This document shows, one piece after another, positions 8,946 through 18,164 of a DNA stretch of 64,000 bases (within the stretch, counting starts at the first letter, position 1; every line of letters starts with the position of its first letter). The DNA lies in NCBI RefSeq assembly GCF_007559335.1, contig NZ_VMBG01000001.1, positions 434,001 through 498,000 of the forward strand. The letters run 5' to 3'. This stretch comes from Rariglobus hedericola. GTDB lineage: Bacteria > Verrucomicrobiota > Verrucomicrobiia > Opitutales > Opitutaceae. The notes below the pieces were generated by a model. That model saw only the letters and a program-made list of their open reading frames with translations, ran no database searches and was not told where the DNA came from. The position numbers and the translations under genes were made by a program.

Positions 8946-9565
8946 GTAAGATGGGGACGAATGCCGGCTTGGGCGCTGAGTTCACGCGCGATTTGCTGAA
9001 CGTTGAGTGACCGCGCGGCGGGACAGGCCTCAAGTGCGCTCTGAGGCATCAGTGACACCTCGGCCGTGTCCGGCCGTTGCACGAAACACAGTCCGCCGAC
9101 CCGGTGCACCGCACGAAGCCCGGCGGCACCGTCGCTGCTTGCACCGGTCAGCACCACGGCTCTCAATCCATTGCCATAGGCATCGGCGGCGGTTTCGAAT
9201 AAGATGTCGATGGCGGGGCGGGAATAGAACACGGGCTCGTCGCTGGACAGGGAAAGGGTGAAGTCTGATTCCACGAGCAGGTGATAATTAGGCGGTGCAA
9301 AATAGATCGTGCCGCCGGCCAACGGTTCCTTGTCTTCTGCTTCCTTCACGGGGAGCTGGCAACGCGGGCCGAATATTTCGGCGAGCAGGCTGCGTTCGTT
9401 TGGAGGGAGATGAATCACCACCAATACCGGCAGCGCAAAATCGCGCGGCAAGGCGGGCAGGATGTTGATCAGCGCGTCGATTGATCCGGCGGAGCCGCCG
9501 ATGACGATGCACTCCGCCGGTGCGGATGCGGATGATGAGCCGGAGAGGTTCGAGGTTTTCATCAT
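8942..9565 (-). CDS. cheB: CheB-type protein-glutamate methylesterase (stand-alone catalytic domain)
   Basis: A 207-aa protein with only the CheB methylesterase domain; the usual N-terminal receiver is missing. The catalytic triad is intact: Ser25 in IGGSAGS, His52 in VVIHLPPNE and Asp145 in TGASSDGAAG. In chemotaxis CheB removes methyl groups from receptor glutamates and deamidates glutamines. No methyl-accepting receptor is encoded here, so the substrate may be the coiled-coil part of the neighbouring hybrid kinase or another sensor (inference). Start and upstream cheR stop overlap (TGATG), and its stop overlaps the start of the next gene, showing tight coupling. Confidence 0.92.
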   Translation of the reverse strand: MMKTSNLSGSSSASAPAECIVIGGSAGSIDALINILPALPRDFALPVLVVIHLPPNERSLLAEIFGPRCQLPVKEAEDKEPLAGGTIYFAPPNYHLLVESDFTLSLSSDEPVFYSRPAIDILFETAADAYGNGLRAVVLTGASSDGAAGLRAVHRVGGLCFVQRPDTAEVSLMPQSALEACPAARSLNVQQIARELSAQAGIRPHLT

Positions 9566-10395
9566 CAGCCTTTCTTTTGATATATCCGCTGATCCAATAC
9601 AAACGGAGTGAATGAGTCGGTGTGCGCGGAAAAATGCATGCTTTCCTTAAGGCCCAGACCCATAAATCCGCGGCGCACCAATGCGTCTTCAAACAGGCCG
9701 ATCGCGCGGTCCTGCAACTCGCGGTTGAAGTAAATCAAGACGTTGCGGCAGGTAACGAGATGCACTTCGGCAAACACCGAATCGGAGACGAGGCTATGGT
9801 CGGAAAAAACCGTTCGCTCGCGGAGAGTTTTGTCGAATTTCACGCCGCCGTAAGCCGCCGTGTAGTAATCGGAGAGGGAGGATTTACCTCCTGATTTACG
9901 ATGGTTGTCAGTGAAGAGGGCAACCCGATCCAAGTCGTAGATTCCGAGTTCGGCTTTTTTTAATGCGTCCGCATTGATGTCGGTGGCATAAAAAATCGTG
10001 CGGCTTTCGAGGCCTTCCTCGCGGAAAAGAATAGCGAGCGAATAGAGCTCTTCGCCAGCGCTGCAACCGGCGACCCAGACCTTGAGCGACGGATACGTTT
10101 TCAGGTGGGGAATTACGTTTTCACGCAACGCCCGGTAGTAGGAAGGATCACGAAACATCTCGCTGACTTGAACCGTAAGGTAGGCCACCAAGTGCGGGAC
10201 CAATCCGGGATCATGGAGAAGCTTTTCCTGCAGCGCGGAAATGCTCGGACACTTGAATTGCACGAGTGCCTGGGCGACGCGGCGTTTAACCGAGGCCATC
10301 GAATACCCACGAAAATCGTAATGGTATTGCTGGTAGAGTGCTTCAAGCAGCAACTGCAGCTCGATCTCCTCGGTTTTGGCGGCCACACTTCTCAT
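9565..10395 (-). CDS. cheR: CheR-type protein-glutamate O-methyltransferase
   Basis: A 276-aa protein with an N-terminal CheR helical domain (about residues 1-75, GYSMASVKRRVAQAL) and a Rossmann SAM-binding methyltransferase domain. The SAM motif I is VWVAGCSAGEELYS (family form GCSTGEEPYS), and motifs YATDIN and CRNVLIYFN are present. It should transfer a methyl group from SAM to glutamates of a receptor-like coiled coil. Paired with stand-alone CheB, this makes a reversible methylation couple. It starts in an ATGA overlap with the hybrid kinase gene, so it is in the same operon. No pentapeptide-tethered TPR domain is present. Confidence 0.92.
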   Translation of the reverse strand: MRSVAAKTEEIELQLLLEALYQQYHYDFRGYSMASVKRRVAQALVQFKCPSISALQEKLLHDPGLVPHLVAYLTVQVSEMFRDPSYYRALRENVIPHLKTYPSLKVWVAGCSAGEELYSLAILFREEGLESRTIFYATDINADALKKAELGIYDLDRVALFTDNHRKSGGKSSLSDYYTAAYGGVKFDKTLRERTVFSDHSLVSDSVFAEVHLVTCRNVLIYFNRELQDRAIGLFEDALVRRGFMGLGLKESMHFSAHTDSFTPFVLDQRIYQKKG

Positions 10396-13300
10396 CGGGG
10401 CATCCAGACACGCACTAGCGACAGCAGTTTTTCCACGTCCAGCGGCTTGGCCAGATAATCGTTCGCGCCGGCGTCCAGCGATTGCTCGCGGTCATTCCGC
10501 ATGGCTTTGGCGGTGAGGGCGATGATCGGGAGTTTTTTCCACTCCGGACGTTTGCGGATTTCCCGCATGGCGGTCATGCCATCCATCTCGGGCATCATCA
10601 GATCCATCAGCACCAGGTCCACGCCGGTCGCTCCGCCGGTCCCGCTCTTTTCGAGCGCATCCAACGCTTCGCGACCGTTGCGGGCGATCGTAAGTTTCAC
10701 GCCGTAAGGTTCGAAGAGGCTGGTGAGCGCAAAAACGTTTCGGACGTCGTCCTCGACGAGCAGGATGCGTTTGTCTTCCAACGTGTCGTCACGACCACGC
10801 ACTTTTTCGAGCATGACTTGTTTCTCCTCGGGTAGGTCGGAAACGACCTGGTGAAGAAACAACGTGACTTCATCCAGCAGGCGTTCCGGGGATTTGGCGC
10901 CTTTGATGATGATCGATTTTGAATACTTACGCAGGCGCTGTTCTTCGGCTCCGCTCAATTCGCGCGCTGTATATACGATGACCGGAGGGAAGGAGTAGTC
11001 TTCGTTGGCCGACAGGGTTTCCAGCAGTGAGAAGCCCGAGGCATCAGGCAGGGTGAGATCGAGCACCATGCAGTCGAAGGTCGTGGCCTTCAGTTGCTCC
11101 AGACATTCGGCGGCGGTTTTGGCGCCGACGGTTTGGACTCCGCCCGAGCCGAGCAGGAGCCGCATGCTGTCGAGCTGGACCTCGTTGTCCTCGACGATCA
11201 GCACTCGTTGCAGCTTTTGCGTGAGGCGCATTTCGAGCCGTTTGAAGGCGTTCTCTAGCTGCTCGCGTTTGACGGGTTTGAGCATGTAGCCGATCGCGCC
11301 CATGGAAAGAGCCTTGTCGGTATAGTCGCTGGCCGAAACCACGTGCACGGGAATGTGGCGCGTGCGGGCGTCCTGCTTGAGCCGTTCCAGCACGAAGAGA
11401 CCCGAGTTGTCGGGAAGTCCGAGATCCAGCACGACGGCGCTCGGCTGGTATTGGCGCGTCAACGTGAGGGCTTCTTCGGCGGTGCTGGCGACGAGGCACT
11501 GGAACGACATTTCGTGTGCGAGATCGACCACGATATCTACGAAGGATTCGTCATCCTCCACGATGAGAATGAAGCGGCTGCTCCCCGTAAGGCGTTCGCG
11601 GTCGTCGGGGATTCGACGCACGGGGGCGTCTGCGAAGTGCGGTTGCGCGGCGGGCGTGTGGACGCTTGAAACCGTGGCTGGCGCTCCAGAGGTTTCTTCC
11701 GGGCTTGGGGCTGCGGTGGCACCGATATAAACTTCAGGTAACAGAACCGTGAATACACTGCCTTTGCCGGCTTCGCTGGTGAGCTGGATTTCTCCGCCGA
11801 GGAGACGCACCAATTCGCGCGAAATCGAGAGGCCCAGACCGGTGCCGCCGTATTTGCGGTTGGTGGTGCCGTCGCCCTGACGGAATGGTTCGAAAATGAT
11901 GTGCTGCTGCTCGGGAGGAATGCCAATGCCGGTGTCGCGGACGGAGAACGCCAGCCGCCCGTCGATGGCGCGATCGATGGCGAAGGTTACCTCGCCGCGC
12001 TCGGTGAACTTAATCGCGTTGGAAAGCAGGTTTTTCAGCACCTGTTCGAGGCGCTGCGAATCGGTCACGAGACTGGCCGGCAGTTTGGGGGCGACCTCGA
12101 TGCGGAAGGCCACGCCCTTTTGGGTGGCGGTCGTTTCGAACAGGGCTCGAAGACTTTCGGCGAGACGCTTGATGTCGACGGGTTCGGGAAGAACTTCGAT
12201 ATGGCCGGATTCGACCTTCGACAGATCGAGCACTTCGTTGATCAGTCCCAGCAGATCATTGCCGGCCGATTGGATGGTCTGCGCATACTTCACCTGCTCG
12301 GCGGTAAGGTTACCGGCTTTGTTGTCCGACAGAAGCTTGGCGAGGATCAACGACGAGTTAAGCGGCGTGCGGAGTTCGTGCGACATGTTGGCCAGGAACT
12401 CCGACTTGTAACGGCTGGCCTGTTCGACGGTGCGGGCTTGTTTTTCCAGCGTGGCCGCAGCGCGGTGCAGATCTTCCTTTTGCTTGGCCAGGACTTTTGC
12501 CTGAAGCTCAAGCTGGGCGTTGGTCTGCTCAAGCGTTGCCTGCTGTTCTTCCAAGGTGACCTGCGATTCTTTGAGTGCGCGGGTCTGTTCCTCCAGCTCT
12601 TCGTTCGAGACACGCAGCTCCTCGCTCTGGGCCTGGACTTCCTCGGACTGGGCCTGGGTTTCCTCAAGCAATTCCTGCACTTGGGCGCGATATTGCGCGG
12701 AACGCACCGCGACGCCGATCGATTCACCGAGTCGGGCGAGTAGCTCGACGCCATGTTCGGGGATGGCATGGAAAAAGCCGAACTCCATCACGGCGTTGAC
12801 CTCGCCATCCACGGTCGCCGGGACGATGAGTAAATGCCGCGGCGGGCGCTGACCCAAGGATGAACCGATGGTCAGGTAACCGTCCGGAACGTCCTTCACC
12901 ACGGCGGATTTTCCGTCTCGGGCGACTTGTCCCAGCAAGCCTTCGCCTAGTTTGATGCGCTGCGGGATATTGGCCGTCTCGGGCAGTGCGTAGGTGGCCA
13001 GACGCTGGAAGGAATCGCCGTTTTCAACATACATCGCGGCTGCCTGTGCGCCGAGGTAATCGCTGAGGAAGAGCAGGGCGCTTTCGGCGAGTTGGTTGAG
13101 CCTTTGTTCGCCGATCATCTGCTCGGCGAGCCGGAGTTGACCCGATTGAATCCATTCCTGCCGCTGTTTGGCTCGCTCGGCACGCAGCAGAACCCACGTA
13201 ATCACGCTGGCCAGAATCAGACCAACCAAGCTGACGGACACGGTGCTCCAGACTGCAGTCTTAAAAGCGGCGTCGGCATCAACCAAGCGCTGATTGCGCA

Positions 13301-13868
13301 GGCTTCTTTCTACTCCAATCATGCGCCCCACATTCTGCCGCAAGGAGTCCATCGCGTTTTTACCGCGATCCGACCGCACGAGTGTGAGCGAGGCATTCGC
13401 TCCGCGACTGCGCTGGGTTTCGATGGTCTCGGCCAACTCCGCCAGTTTGACGGAGATGTTGCTCTTGATGATCGGGAGGATGCTTTGTTGGTCGGGATTG
13501 TCTGCGATCAACCGCTCCAACTCACCGATCCGTGTGTCGATATTGCCCAATGCGACGTTGTAGGGCACGAGGTATTGGGCGTCCGTCGTCAGTAGATAAC
13601 CGCGCTGACCGGTTTCCGCATCGGTAACCAAGGCTAAGAGATCCCCCAGGGCCACTATCACCTCGTGGGTATGAGCGACCGTTTGGGATGTGTCCCGGAG
13701 GGTTTGAATCTTGAAGTAGCCCACGATGCTGCTCGTCAGAAAGAAGAACATGACGACGGCAAAACCGACCATCAACGGAAGCACGCTGCGCGAGTGCCGG
13801 TGATGGGGAGCGAGGCCGGATGTCCGGCCGGACGCTGACTGGGACTGGTTAGAGATTCCTGCGCTCAT
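10392..13868 (-). CDS. CHASE3-GAF hybrid sensor histidine kinase with three receiver domains
   Basis: A 1158-aa membrane sensor. TM1 lies at about 29-53, a CHASE3-like helical sensor at about 60-205 (ETGQRGYLLTTD is the typical motif), and TM2 at about 206-230. A GAF domain spans about 250-390, then a long Glu/Gln-rich coiled coil 390-485. HisKA follows with His497 in MSHELRTPLN, then a HATPase (NLLSNAIKF, DTGIGIP, GGTGLGLSIS). Three receiver domains follow with acceptor aspartates at about 815, 937 and 1089. The coiled coil between GAF and HisKA repeats SEEVQAQSEELR-like heptads and is a possible methylation target of the downstream CheR/CheB (inference). It is the second gene of the operon, after a small response regulator. 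Confidence 0.93.
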   Translation of the reverse strand: MSAGISNQSQSASGRTSGLAPHHRHSRSVLPLMVGFAVVMFFFLTSSIVGYFKIQTLRDTSQTVAHTHEVIVALGDLLALVTDAETGQRGYLLTTDAQYLVPYNVALGNIDTRIGELERLIADNPDQQSILPIIKSNISVKLAELAETIETQRSRGANASLTLVRSDRGKNAMDSLRQNVGRMIGVERSLRNQRLVDADAAFKTAVWSTVSVSLVGLILASVITWVLLRAERAKQRQEWIQSGQLRLAEQMIGEQRLNQLAESALLFLSDYLGAQAAAMYVENGDSFQRLATYALPETANIPQRIKLGEGLLGQVARDGKSAVVKDVPDGYLTIGSSLGQRPPRHLLIVPATVDGEVNAVMEFGFFHAIPEHGVELLARLGESIGVAVRSAQYRAQVQELLEETQAQSEEVQAQSEELRVSNEELEEQTRALKESQVTLEEQQATLEQTNAQLELQAKVLAKQKEDLHRAAATLEKQARTVEQASRYKSEFLANMSHELRTPLNSSLILAKLLSDNKAGNLTAEQVKYAQTIQSAGNDLLGLINEVLDLSKVESGHIEVLPEPVDIKRLAESLRALFETTATQKGVAFRIEVAPKLPASLVTDSQRLEQVLKNLLSNAIKFTERGEVTFAIDRAIDGRLAFSVRDTGIGIPPEQQHIIFEPFRQGDGTTNRKYGGTGLGLSISRELVRLLGGEIQLTSEAGKGSVFTVLLPEVYIGATAAPSPEETSGAPATVSSVHTPAAQPHFADAPVRRIPDDRERLTGSSRFILIVEDDESFVDIVVDLAHEMSFQCLVASTAEEALTLTRQYQPSAVVLDLGLPDNSGLFVLERLKQDARTRHIPVHVVSASDYTDKALSMGAIGYMLKPVKREQLENAFKRLEMRLTQKLQRVLIVEDNEVQLDSMRLLLGSGGVQTVGAKTAAECLEQLKATTFDCMVLDLTLPDASGFSLLETLSANEDYSFPPVIVYTARELSGAEEQRLRKYSKSIIIKGAKSPERLLDEVTLFLHQVVSDLPEEKQVMLEKVRGRDDTLEDKRILLVEDDVRNVFALTSLFEPYGVKLTIARNGREALDALEKSGTGGATGVDLVLMDLMMPEMDGMTAMREIRKRPEWKKLPIIALTAKAMRNDREQSLDAGANDYLAKPLDVEKLLSLVRVWMPR

Positions 13869-13889
13869 AGTGGATTGGGCGTTGGTCGA

Positions 13890-14357
13890 TTAATGCGACG
13901 CGGGGGCGGAGTGAACGCCGAGTTTGGGGGAGCGATTTTGAGCCAGCCAGAAGTCTTTGATCGAGCGAACGAGGTTCAGCAGTTCTTCCGGACTGGGTGG
14001 TTTCACGAGATAAGCATTGGCGCCCAACGCGTGGGCTTGAGTGATGTCCGCCTCGCTTTGGGATGAGGTCAGCATGACCACCGGCACGTGGCGGGTGACC
14101 GGGTGCTGGCGGGCGGCGCTCAGCACCTCGAAACCGGTCGCGAGCGGAAGTTTCAGATCGAGCACCACGAGGTCGGGCAGCGGATAGCGCAGACGATCGG
14201 AAAACGGGCCGGAGCCGGTGAGATAATCGATCGCCTCCTGGCCGTCCGACGCGGATTGCACAGGGTCGGTGATGCCGGCTTTTTGAGCGGCCCGCGTAAA
14301 CAGGAACCGGTCATTGGGATCGTCTTCCACCAGTAAAATGATCTTCGAGGTTTTCAT
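13890..14357 (-). CDS. Single-domain response regulator (Rcp1-like)
   Basis: A 155-aa protein; the ATG at 14357 is chosen because the receiver domain begins directly after it (MKTSKIILLVEDDP), while the longer open frame upstream lies over noncoding sequence. Acidic pocket residues EDD are at 11-13, the acceptor is Asp67 in VVLDLKLP, the Thr/Ser switch is in VVMLTSSQ and the conserved Lys is in YLVKPPSPEE. No output domain, so it acts through protein-protein contacts or as a phosphorelay intermediate. The form with an insert after the second helix (GSGPFSDRLRYPLPD) resembles phytochrome-associated Rcp1 regulators. It is the first gene of the operon, 21 bp upstream of the hybrid kinase. Confidence 0.9.
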   Translation of the reverse strand: MKTSKIILLVEDDPNDRFLFTRAAQKAGITDPVQSASDGQEAIDYLTGSGPFSDRLRYPLPDLVVLDLKLPLATGFEVLSAARQHPVTRHVPVVMLTSSQSEADITQAHALGANAYLVKPPSPEELLNLVRSIKDFWLAQNRSPKLGVHSAPASH

Positions 14358-14394
14358 TCGATGGGTAAAAAAGAATGCTCTTTGTTGGGACGGC

Positions 14395-15156
14395 CTACCG
14401 GCGCACGGGAATCTCAAGGGTCGCGAGGTAGTCTTTAACCTGCGGGATCGTGAGGGTGCCGAAGTGGAAAAGGCTGGCGGCGAGCACGGCGCTGGCGTGG
14501 CCGTCGTTGATCGCGTCTGCAAAATGCGAAAGCTCGCCGGCACCGCCGCTGGCAATCACGGGGACCGTGACGGCATCGCTTACGCCGCGGGTGAGCGGGC
14601 AGTCGTAGCCGGTTTTCATGCCATCGCAGTCCATGCTGGTGAGGAGAATCTCGCCGGCACCGAGTTCGACCGCGCGTTTGGCCCAGTCGATGGCGTTCAG
14701 GTCCGTGGCATTGCGGCCGCCATGCGTGAAGACGCGCCAGGATTTGCCGTCGGGTTCGCGGCGGGCGTCGATGGCGACGACGATGCACTGGGCGCCGAAG
14801 CGGTTCGATGCGGCGGCGATGAGTTGCGGGTCTTTGATCGCGGACGTGTTGAGGGAAACTTTGTCGGCTCCGGCTTTGAGCATGCGTTCGATGTCTTCGA
14901 GCGAACGGAGTCCGCCGCCGACGGTGAGCGGCATGAAGCATTGCTCGGCGGTGCGGGCGACAACGTCGTGCATGATGCCGCGACCATCGCTGGATGCGGT
15001 GATGTCGAGGAAGACGAGTTCGTCGGCACCTTGGGCGTCGTAGGCTTTGGCGGACTCGACGGGATCGCCGGCGTCGCGCAATTCCTGGAACTTGATGCCC
15101 TTGACCACGCGGCCGGCGTGAACGTCAAGGCAGGGAATGACTCGTCTCGATAACAT
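14395..15156 (-). CDS. hisF: Imidazole glycerol phosphate synthase cyclase subunit HisF
   Basis: A 253-aa TIM-barrel enzyme that, with HisH, forms imidazole glycerol phosphate and AICAR from PRFAR in histidine synthesis. The start at 15156 gives the canonical N-terminus [20 protein letters not shown], with catalytic Asp11; the second catalytic Asp is in VVAIDARRE. The phosphate-binding motifs LTVGGGLRS and VIASGGAGE are present. Length is exactly that of the family. It stands alone: neither hisH nor hisA flanks it, so the his genes are dispersed in this genome. It is separated from the signalling operon by 37 bp. Confidence 0.96.
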   Translation of the reverse strand: MLSRRVIPCLDVHAGRVVKGIKFQELRDAGDPVESAKAYDAQGADELVFLDITASSDGRGIMHDVVARTAEQCFMPLTVGGGLRSLEDIERMLKAGADKVSLNTSAIKDPQLIAAASNRFGAQCIVVAIDARREPDGKSWRVFTHGGRNATDLNAIDWAKRAVELGAGEILLTSMDCDGMKTGYDCPLTRGVSDAVTVPVIASGGAGELSHFADAINDGHASAVLAASLFHFGTLTIPQVKDYLATLEIPVRR

Positions 15157-15199
15157 CGTTCGTGATGACGAATGAGTAAGGTCGGGCTGACGAATGAAA

Positions 15200-15239
15200 A
15201 AGCCCAATAACGGATGAAAAATCATTCGTCATTGGGCTT
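15200..15239 (-). terminator. Rho-independent terminator of the 593-aa gene
   Basis: Nine-bp outer stem AAGCCCAAT/ATTGGGCTT (15200-15208 with 15231-15239), extended inward by partial pairing of the GGATGA and TCATTC arms. On the minus strand it is followed by five T. It separates the gene at 15264 from hisF. Confidence 0.8.
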
Positions 15240-15263
15240 CGTTTGCGCGGTTGCGCGGACCGA

Positions 15264-17045
15264 TCAATTTTCCGTGTGGACGATATCGGGCTCGAAGTTG
15301 ACCACCAGGCGGTAGCTCTGGCCCGGGCGCATGACCAGCGGGTGGTCGCGCACGAGGTGCTGGAGGTAGTGGATCTTGCCGTAGTTGGTGCGGTAGGTCG
15401 GATCGTTGGTGACGACCTCGGTGTCCTGCCAGACGCCTTGGAAGTCGTCCTTCTGCACGGTGCAACGGTGGCCTTCGGCGCCGAGGGCGATGGCGCTGCC
15501 GACGTGGTATTTCGAGTGGGGCGCGGCGATGGCGAGGACGTAGCGGAACTTGGTCAGCTCGACCTGCTGCTTCACGGTGTAGGTGAACTCCGCGCTAATC
15601 TTAGGGCCGGCGAAGTTCCATTGAACTTTGACGGTGCCGAGGCCCTTGAGGATTTCCTCCTTGGTGTTGATCAACTCGGGCTGCTCGTAGCGGAAGTAGA
15701 AGCTGTTGCGCAGACCGAGGCCGGTGACGCAGTTCTTGCCGTAGAAGGCGGGCAGGGTGACCTGCTCGACGCCGCCGACGTTGAACGTGAGCTCGGGGAG
15801 CATGATCGGTGCATAGACGTTGTTGGGCCAGTCGAACACGCCGGGGCAGTGAGGGAAGGGCAACGAATCGCTCGTGAGTGTGGTGCCGGAGCTGATGAGC
15901 GGGATCTGCGCGTGGAGGCCGCTCTCGGCATCGCGATAAAGGAAGAGGCCCTGCTCTTTGCGGTTGGATTTGTCGAAGATGACAAAACGGCCGACGGTGC
16001 GGTTGCCCTCGGGGGGCTTGGGGGCGCCGGTGGGAACCGGAACCTGCACGGCCTTGGCGAGGCGCGCCCATTGGCACAGGTAGCGTGCGGCGTCGAAATT
16101 CGCCATGCGCGTGGTGTGGCTGCTGTAGGCGGTGCGCTCTTCGTCGCGGAGATCGACGAAGCCGTGCTCCTGATCCAGGTAAGTCTGGTAGAAAAACACG
16201 AAGAGGCGGCGGAGGAGATCGAAGTATTTGGGCTTCTGGTCCTCGAGGATCCAACCATCGCGGAGACCCTGGAGCACGAGGCTGATGCAGTGCATCTGGC
16301 CGTAGGCACCGGCGGCGCGGCCGAAGGCCCAGCCGAGACCGTCCTGACGGACGAGATCGGGCATCATTTTCAGGTATTTCTCGGCATAGGTGCGGAGGGT
16401 GGGGAGCTTGCGATCGCGCACGCCGGAGTTGGCGTGGAGCTGCAACGCGGAGCGGGTGAAGACAAACGTCATCACGCCGTAGAGATTGAAATTACCGCCA
16501 AGGCCTTCGGTGGAGTCGTCGAAGAAACCGGTGGAGCTGGTCTGGTTGATGCGATCAACCATGCGCTCGATGAGGCGGGAGGTTTCGTCCTTCTTGGAGA
16601 GGCCGAACGAGTAGCGGGCGACGGCCTTGGCGACGTTGAACGCCTGCCAGTGGTTGTCGTGGTCGCTGCGATGGAGGAGCTGTTTGTCGATGCGGACTTG
16701 GGTCTCTTCGACGAGACGCTCCCAGACGGGATTGCGTTCCTTGGAGGGACCGAAGCACAGGAGGCCGAGGGCGGCGTAGGCGAGACCGTTCTCGGTGGCC
16801 GGCTCGGTGAACATCTGGGCGGTCACGCAGCGGGCGGTGAGATCGATGAGATCGTAGCCCTTGAGGGTGGTTTCGCCGGTGGCGCGGTAGTATTCGCCTA
16901 AGGTGTAGGCAACGTGACCGGGTTCGTCGGCACGGGGCTCCTCGCCGGGAGCGGGCAGAATGCTGCCGTCGGGTTGGATGGAATCCAGGTTATGGCCGAG
17001 AATCGATCGGGCCATGTCGAGACACTGCTCGGAAAAACTATGCAT
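15264..17045 (-). CDS. Cytoplasmic protein of unknown function, toroid-plus-beta-sandwich lyase/hydrolase-like
   Basis: A 593-aa protein when started at the ATG at 17045; the in-frame TTG at 17066 is less likely. There is no signal peptide or membrane segment. The N-terminal ~330 residues are helix-rich with repeated aromatic/His motifs (SDHDNHWQAFNVAKAVARY, FGRAAGAYGQMH), resembling an alpha/alpha-toroid as in polysaccharide lyases and GH families. The C-terminal ~230 residues are beta-rich (VQWNFAGPKISAEFTYTV). This two-domain layout is like heparinase II/III-type or DUF2264-type proteins, but I do not recognise the family, so function is open. It is monocistronic with its own terminator. 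The long opposite-strand frame here has the V/A/G/E/D composition of an antisense shadow. Confidence 0.75.
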   Translation of the reverse strand: MHSFSEQCLDMARSILGHNLDSIQPDGSILPAPGEEPRADEPGHVAYTLGEYYRATGETTLKGYDLIDLTARCVTAQMFTEPATENGLAYAALGLLCFGPSKERNPVWERLVEETQVRIDKQLLHRSDHDNHWQAFNVAKAVARYSFGLSKKDETSRLIERMVDRINQTSSTGFFDDSTEGLGGNFNLYGVMTFVFTRSALQLHANSGVRDRKLPTLRTYAEKYLKMMPDLVRQDGLGWAFGRAAGAYGQMHCISLVLQGLRDGWILEDQKPKYFDLLRRLFVFFYQTYLDQEHGFVDLRDEERTAYSSHTTRMANFDAARYLCQWARLAKAVQVPVPTGAPKPPEGNRTVGRFVIFDKSNRKEQGLFLYRDAESGLHAQIPLISSGTTLTSDSLPFPHCPGVFDWPNNVYAPIMLPELTFNVGGVEQVTLPAFYGKNCVTGLGLRNSFYFRYEQPELINTKEEILKGLGTVKVQWNFAGPKISAEFTYTVKQQVELTKFRYVLAIAAPHSKYHVGSAIALGAEGHRCTVQKDDFQGVWQDTEVVTNDPTYRTNYGKIHYLQHLVRDHPLVMRPGQSYRLVVNFEPDIVHTEN

Positions 17046-17382
17046 GCGTAGTGGTTTGTCTGCCAAGGTCTGCCGGGCGCATCGGGCGAACGGCGAAAAG
17101 GTAAGAATGTTCAGGTATTGAACCAGTGGAGCAAGAGGGAAGTTGGCGTTTTTTCCGACGGGGCACGCAGCTTAACTGCGACAAGCTTGGCCTCTGGTGC
17201 GGGTGCATGGATCACGCGGTGGCAATCTCGTCCGGGTCCGGTGCGTGCCTGGCGAAATAATCTTCGCGGAGCACTCTGTGGATTGCGTCTTTTCCTATAG
17301 AATAACGGAAAGCATCAAATCGGCGTGCATCGTATCAACCGCGCGGTTGAAGCGGTGATCATCGGTCGATGGCGACAAACAA
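17046..17382. other. Intergenic region with no supported gene
   Basis: About 340 bases between the 593-aa gene and the rpmA terminator. Only short frames of up to about 60 codons occur, with no family resemblance. It should contain the promoter for the 593-aa gene on the minus strand, but I see no convincing -35/-10 pair. Confidence 0.5.
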
Positions 17383-17414
17383 AAAGGCGCCGGGCTCGAA
17401 AGCCCGGCGCCTTT
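17383..17414 (-). terminator. Rho-independent terminator of rplU-rpmA
   Basis: A 14-bp perfect stem (17383-17396 with 17401-17414, core GGCGCCGGGCT) and a CGAA/TTCG tetraloop. On the minus strand it continues into TTTTTGTTTG. It lies 21 bp after the rpmA stop. Confidence 0.92.
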
Positions 17415-17435
17415 GGAAAGCGACCTGATCGTTGT

Positions 17436-17675
17436 TTAGACGATGTTCACCTTGCGGTGGACCTTGTCGAACTCGACCTTGCCGTCCGTGAGGGCGAAGA
17501 GGGTCCAGTCGCGGCCGATGCCGACATTCTTACCGGCGTGCAGCTTGCTGCCGCGCTGGCGAACGATGATGTTGCCGGCGATGACGGCCTGGCCGCCAAA
17601 TTTCTTAATGCCGAGACGTTTCGAGTGGCTCTCGCGACCGTTGGAGGTCGAGCCTGCACCTTTTTTATGCGCCAT
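17436..17675 (-). CDS. rpmA: 50S ribosomal protein L27
   Basis: A 79-aa L27, near the peptidyl transferase centre of the large subunit. The N-terminus [20 protein letters not shown] is canonical, followed by [22 protein letters not shown] and [19 protein letters not shown]. There is no N-terminal cleavable extension as found in Firmicutes. The gene sits 34 bp downstream of rplU in the universal rplU-rpmA pair. The obgE gene that often follows is not here; the operon ends at a strong terminator. Confidence 0.97.
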   Translation of the reverse strand: MAHKKGAGSTSNGRESHSKRLGIKKFGGQAVIAGNIIVRQRGSKLHAGKNVGIGRDWTLFALTDGKVEFDKVHRKVNIV

Positions 17676-17709
17676 GGGATGTGTTTTCCTTTAAAGGGTT
17701 GTTAGATGA

Positions 17710-18024
17710 TCAGGCTTTGATGGCCTCGATCTTGATGACGGACAGTTCCTGGCGGTGGCCGCGCTTCTTTTCGTGGCCCTTGCGCTTCTTCTTTTTGAAG
17801 ACGATGACCTTGTCGCCGCGCTTGTTTTCGAGGATCTTGGCGGTGACAGAAGCACCGGCGAGGAGAGGGGTGCCGATTTTGAAGGCGGCGCCTTCACCAG
17901 CAGAGAGGACGTCGGTGATCTCGACGGTGGAGCCGGCTTCCGTGTTGGGGAAACGGTTTACAATGAGAATGTCGCCTTCGGTAACAGCGAACTGCTGGCC
18001 TTGGGTTTTGATAGTCGCTTTCAT
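17710..18024 (-). CDS. rplU: 50S ribosomal protein L21
   Basis: A 104-aa L21 that binds 23S rRNA. The protein begins [20 protein letters not shown], has the central [23 protein letters not shown] segment and the basic [11 protein letters not shown] stretch typical of the family C-terminus. Length matches. It is the first gene of the rplU-rpmA operon, with roughly 140 bp upstream before the divergent gene at 18165, which should hold both promoters. Confidence 0.96.
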   Translation of the reverse strand: MKATIKTQGQQFAVTEGDILIVNRFPNTEAGSTVEITDVLSAGEGAAFKIGTPLLAGASVTAKILENKRGDKVIVFKKKKRKGHEKKRGHRQELSVIKIEAIKA

Positions 18025-18164
18025 AAATAAAAGGGAGAACTAAGAGGTTTTGGGCGGGGTCACGCAAGTAGATATTTGGGAATTTATAAACCCGCGCGTC
18101 AGATGGTATTCATCGCCGGATTTGGATAGCGGAGCGACGCTAAACTCACCTAGCTTTTCCACCT

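Noticed and set aside
15243-16901. A 552-codon plus-strand frame across the 593-aa gene
   Set aside because: Composition (Val, Ala, Glu, Asp, Gly with repeats such as EVEAVAQTEAGDAV) is that of an antisense reading of a coding strand; the minus-strand product has a sensible mix, a terminator and a good start.
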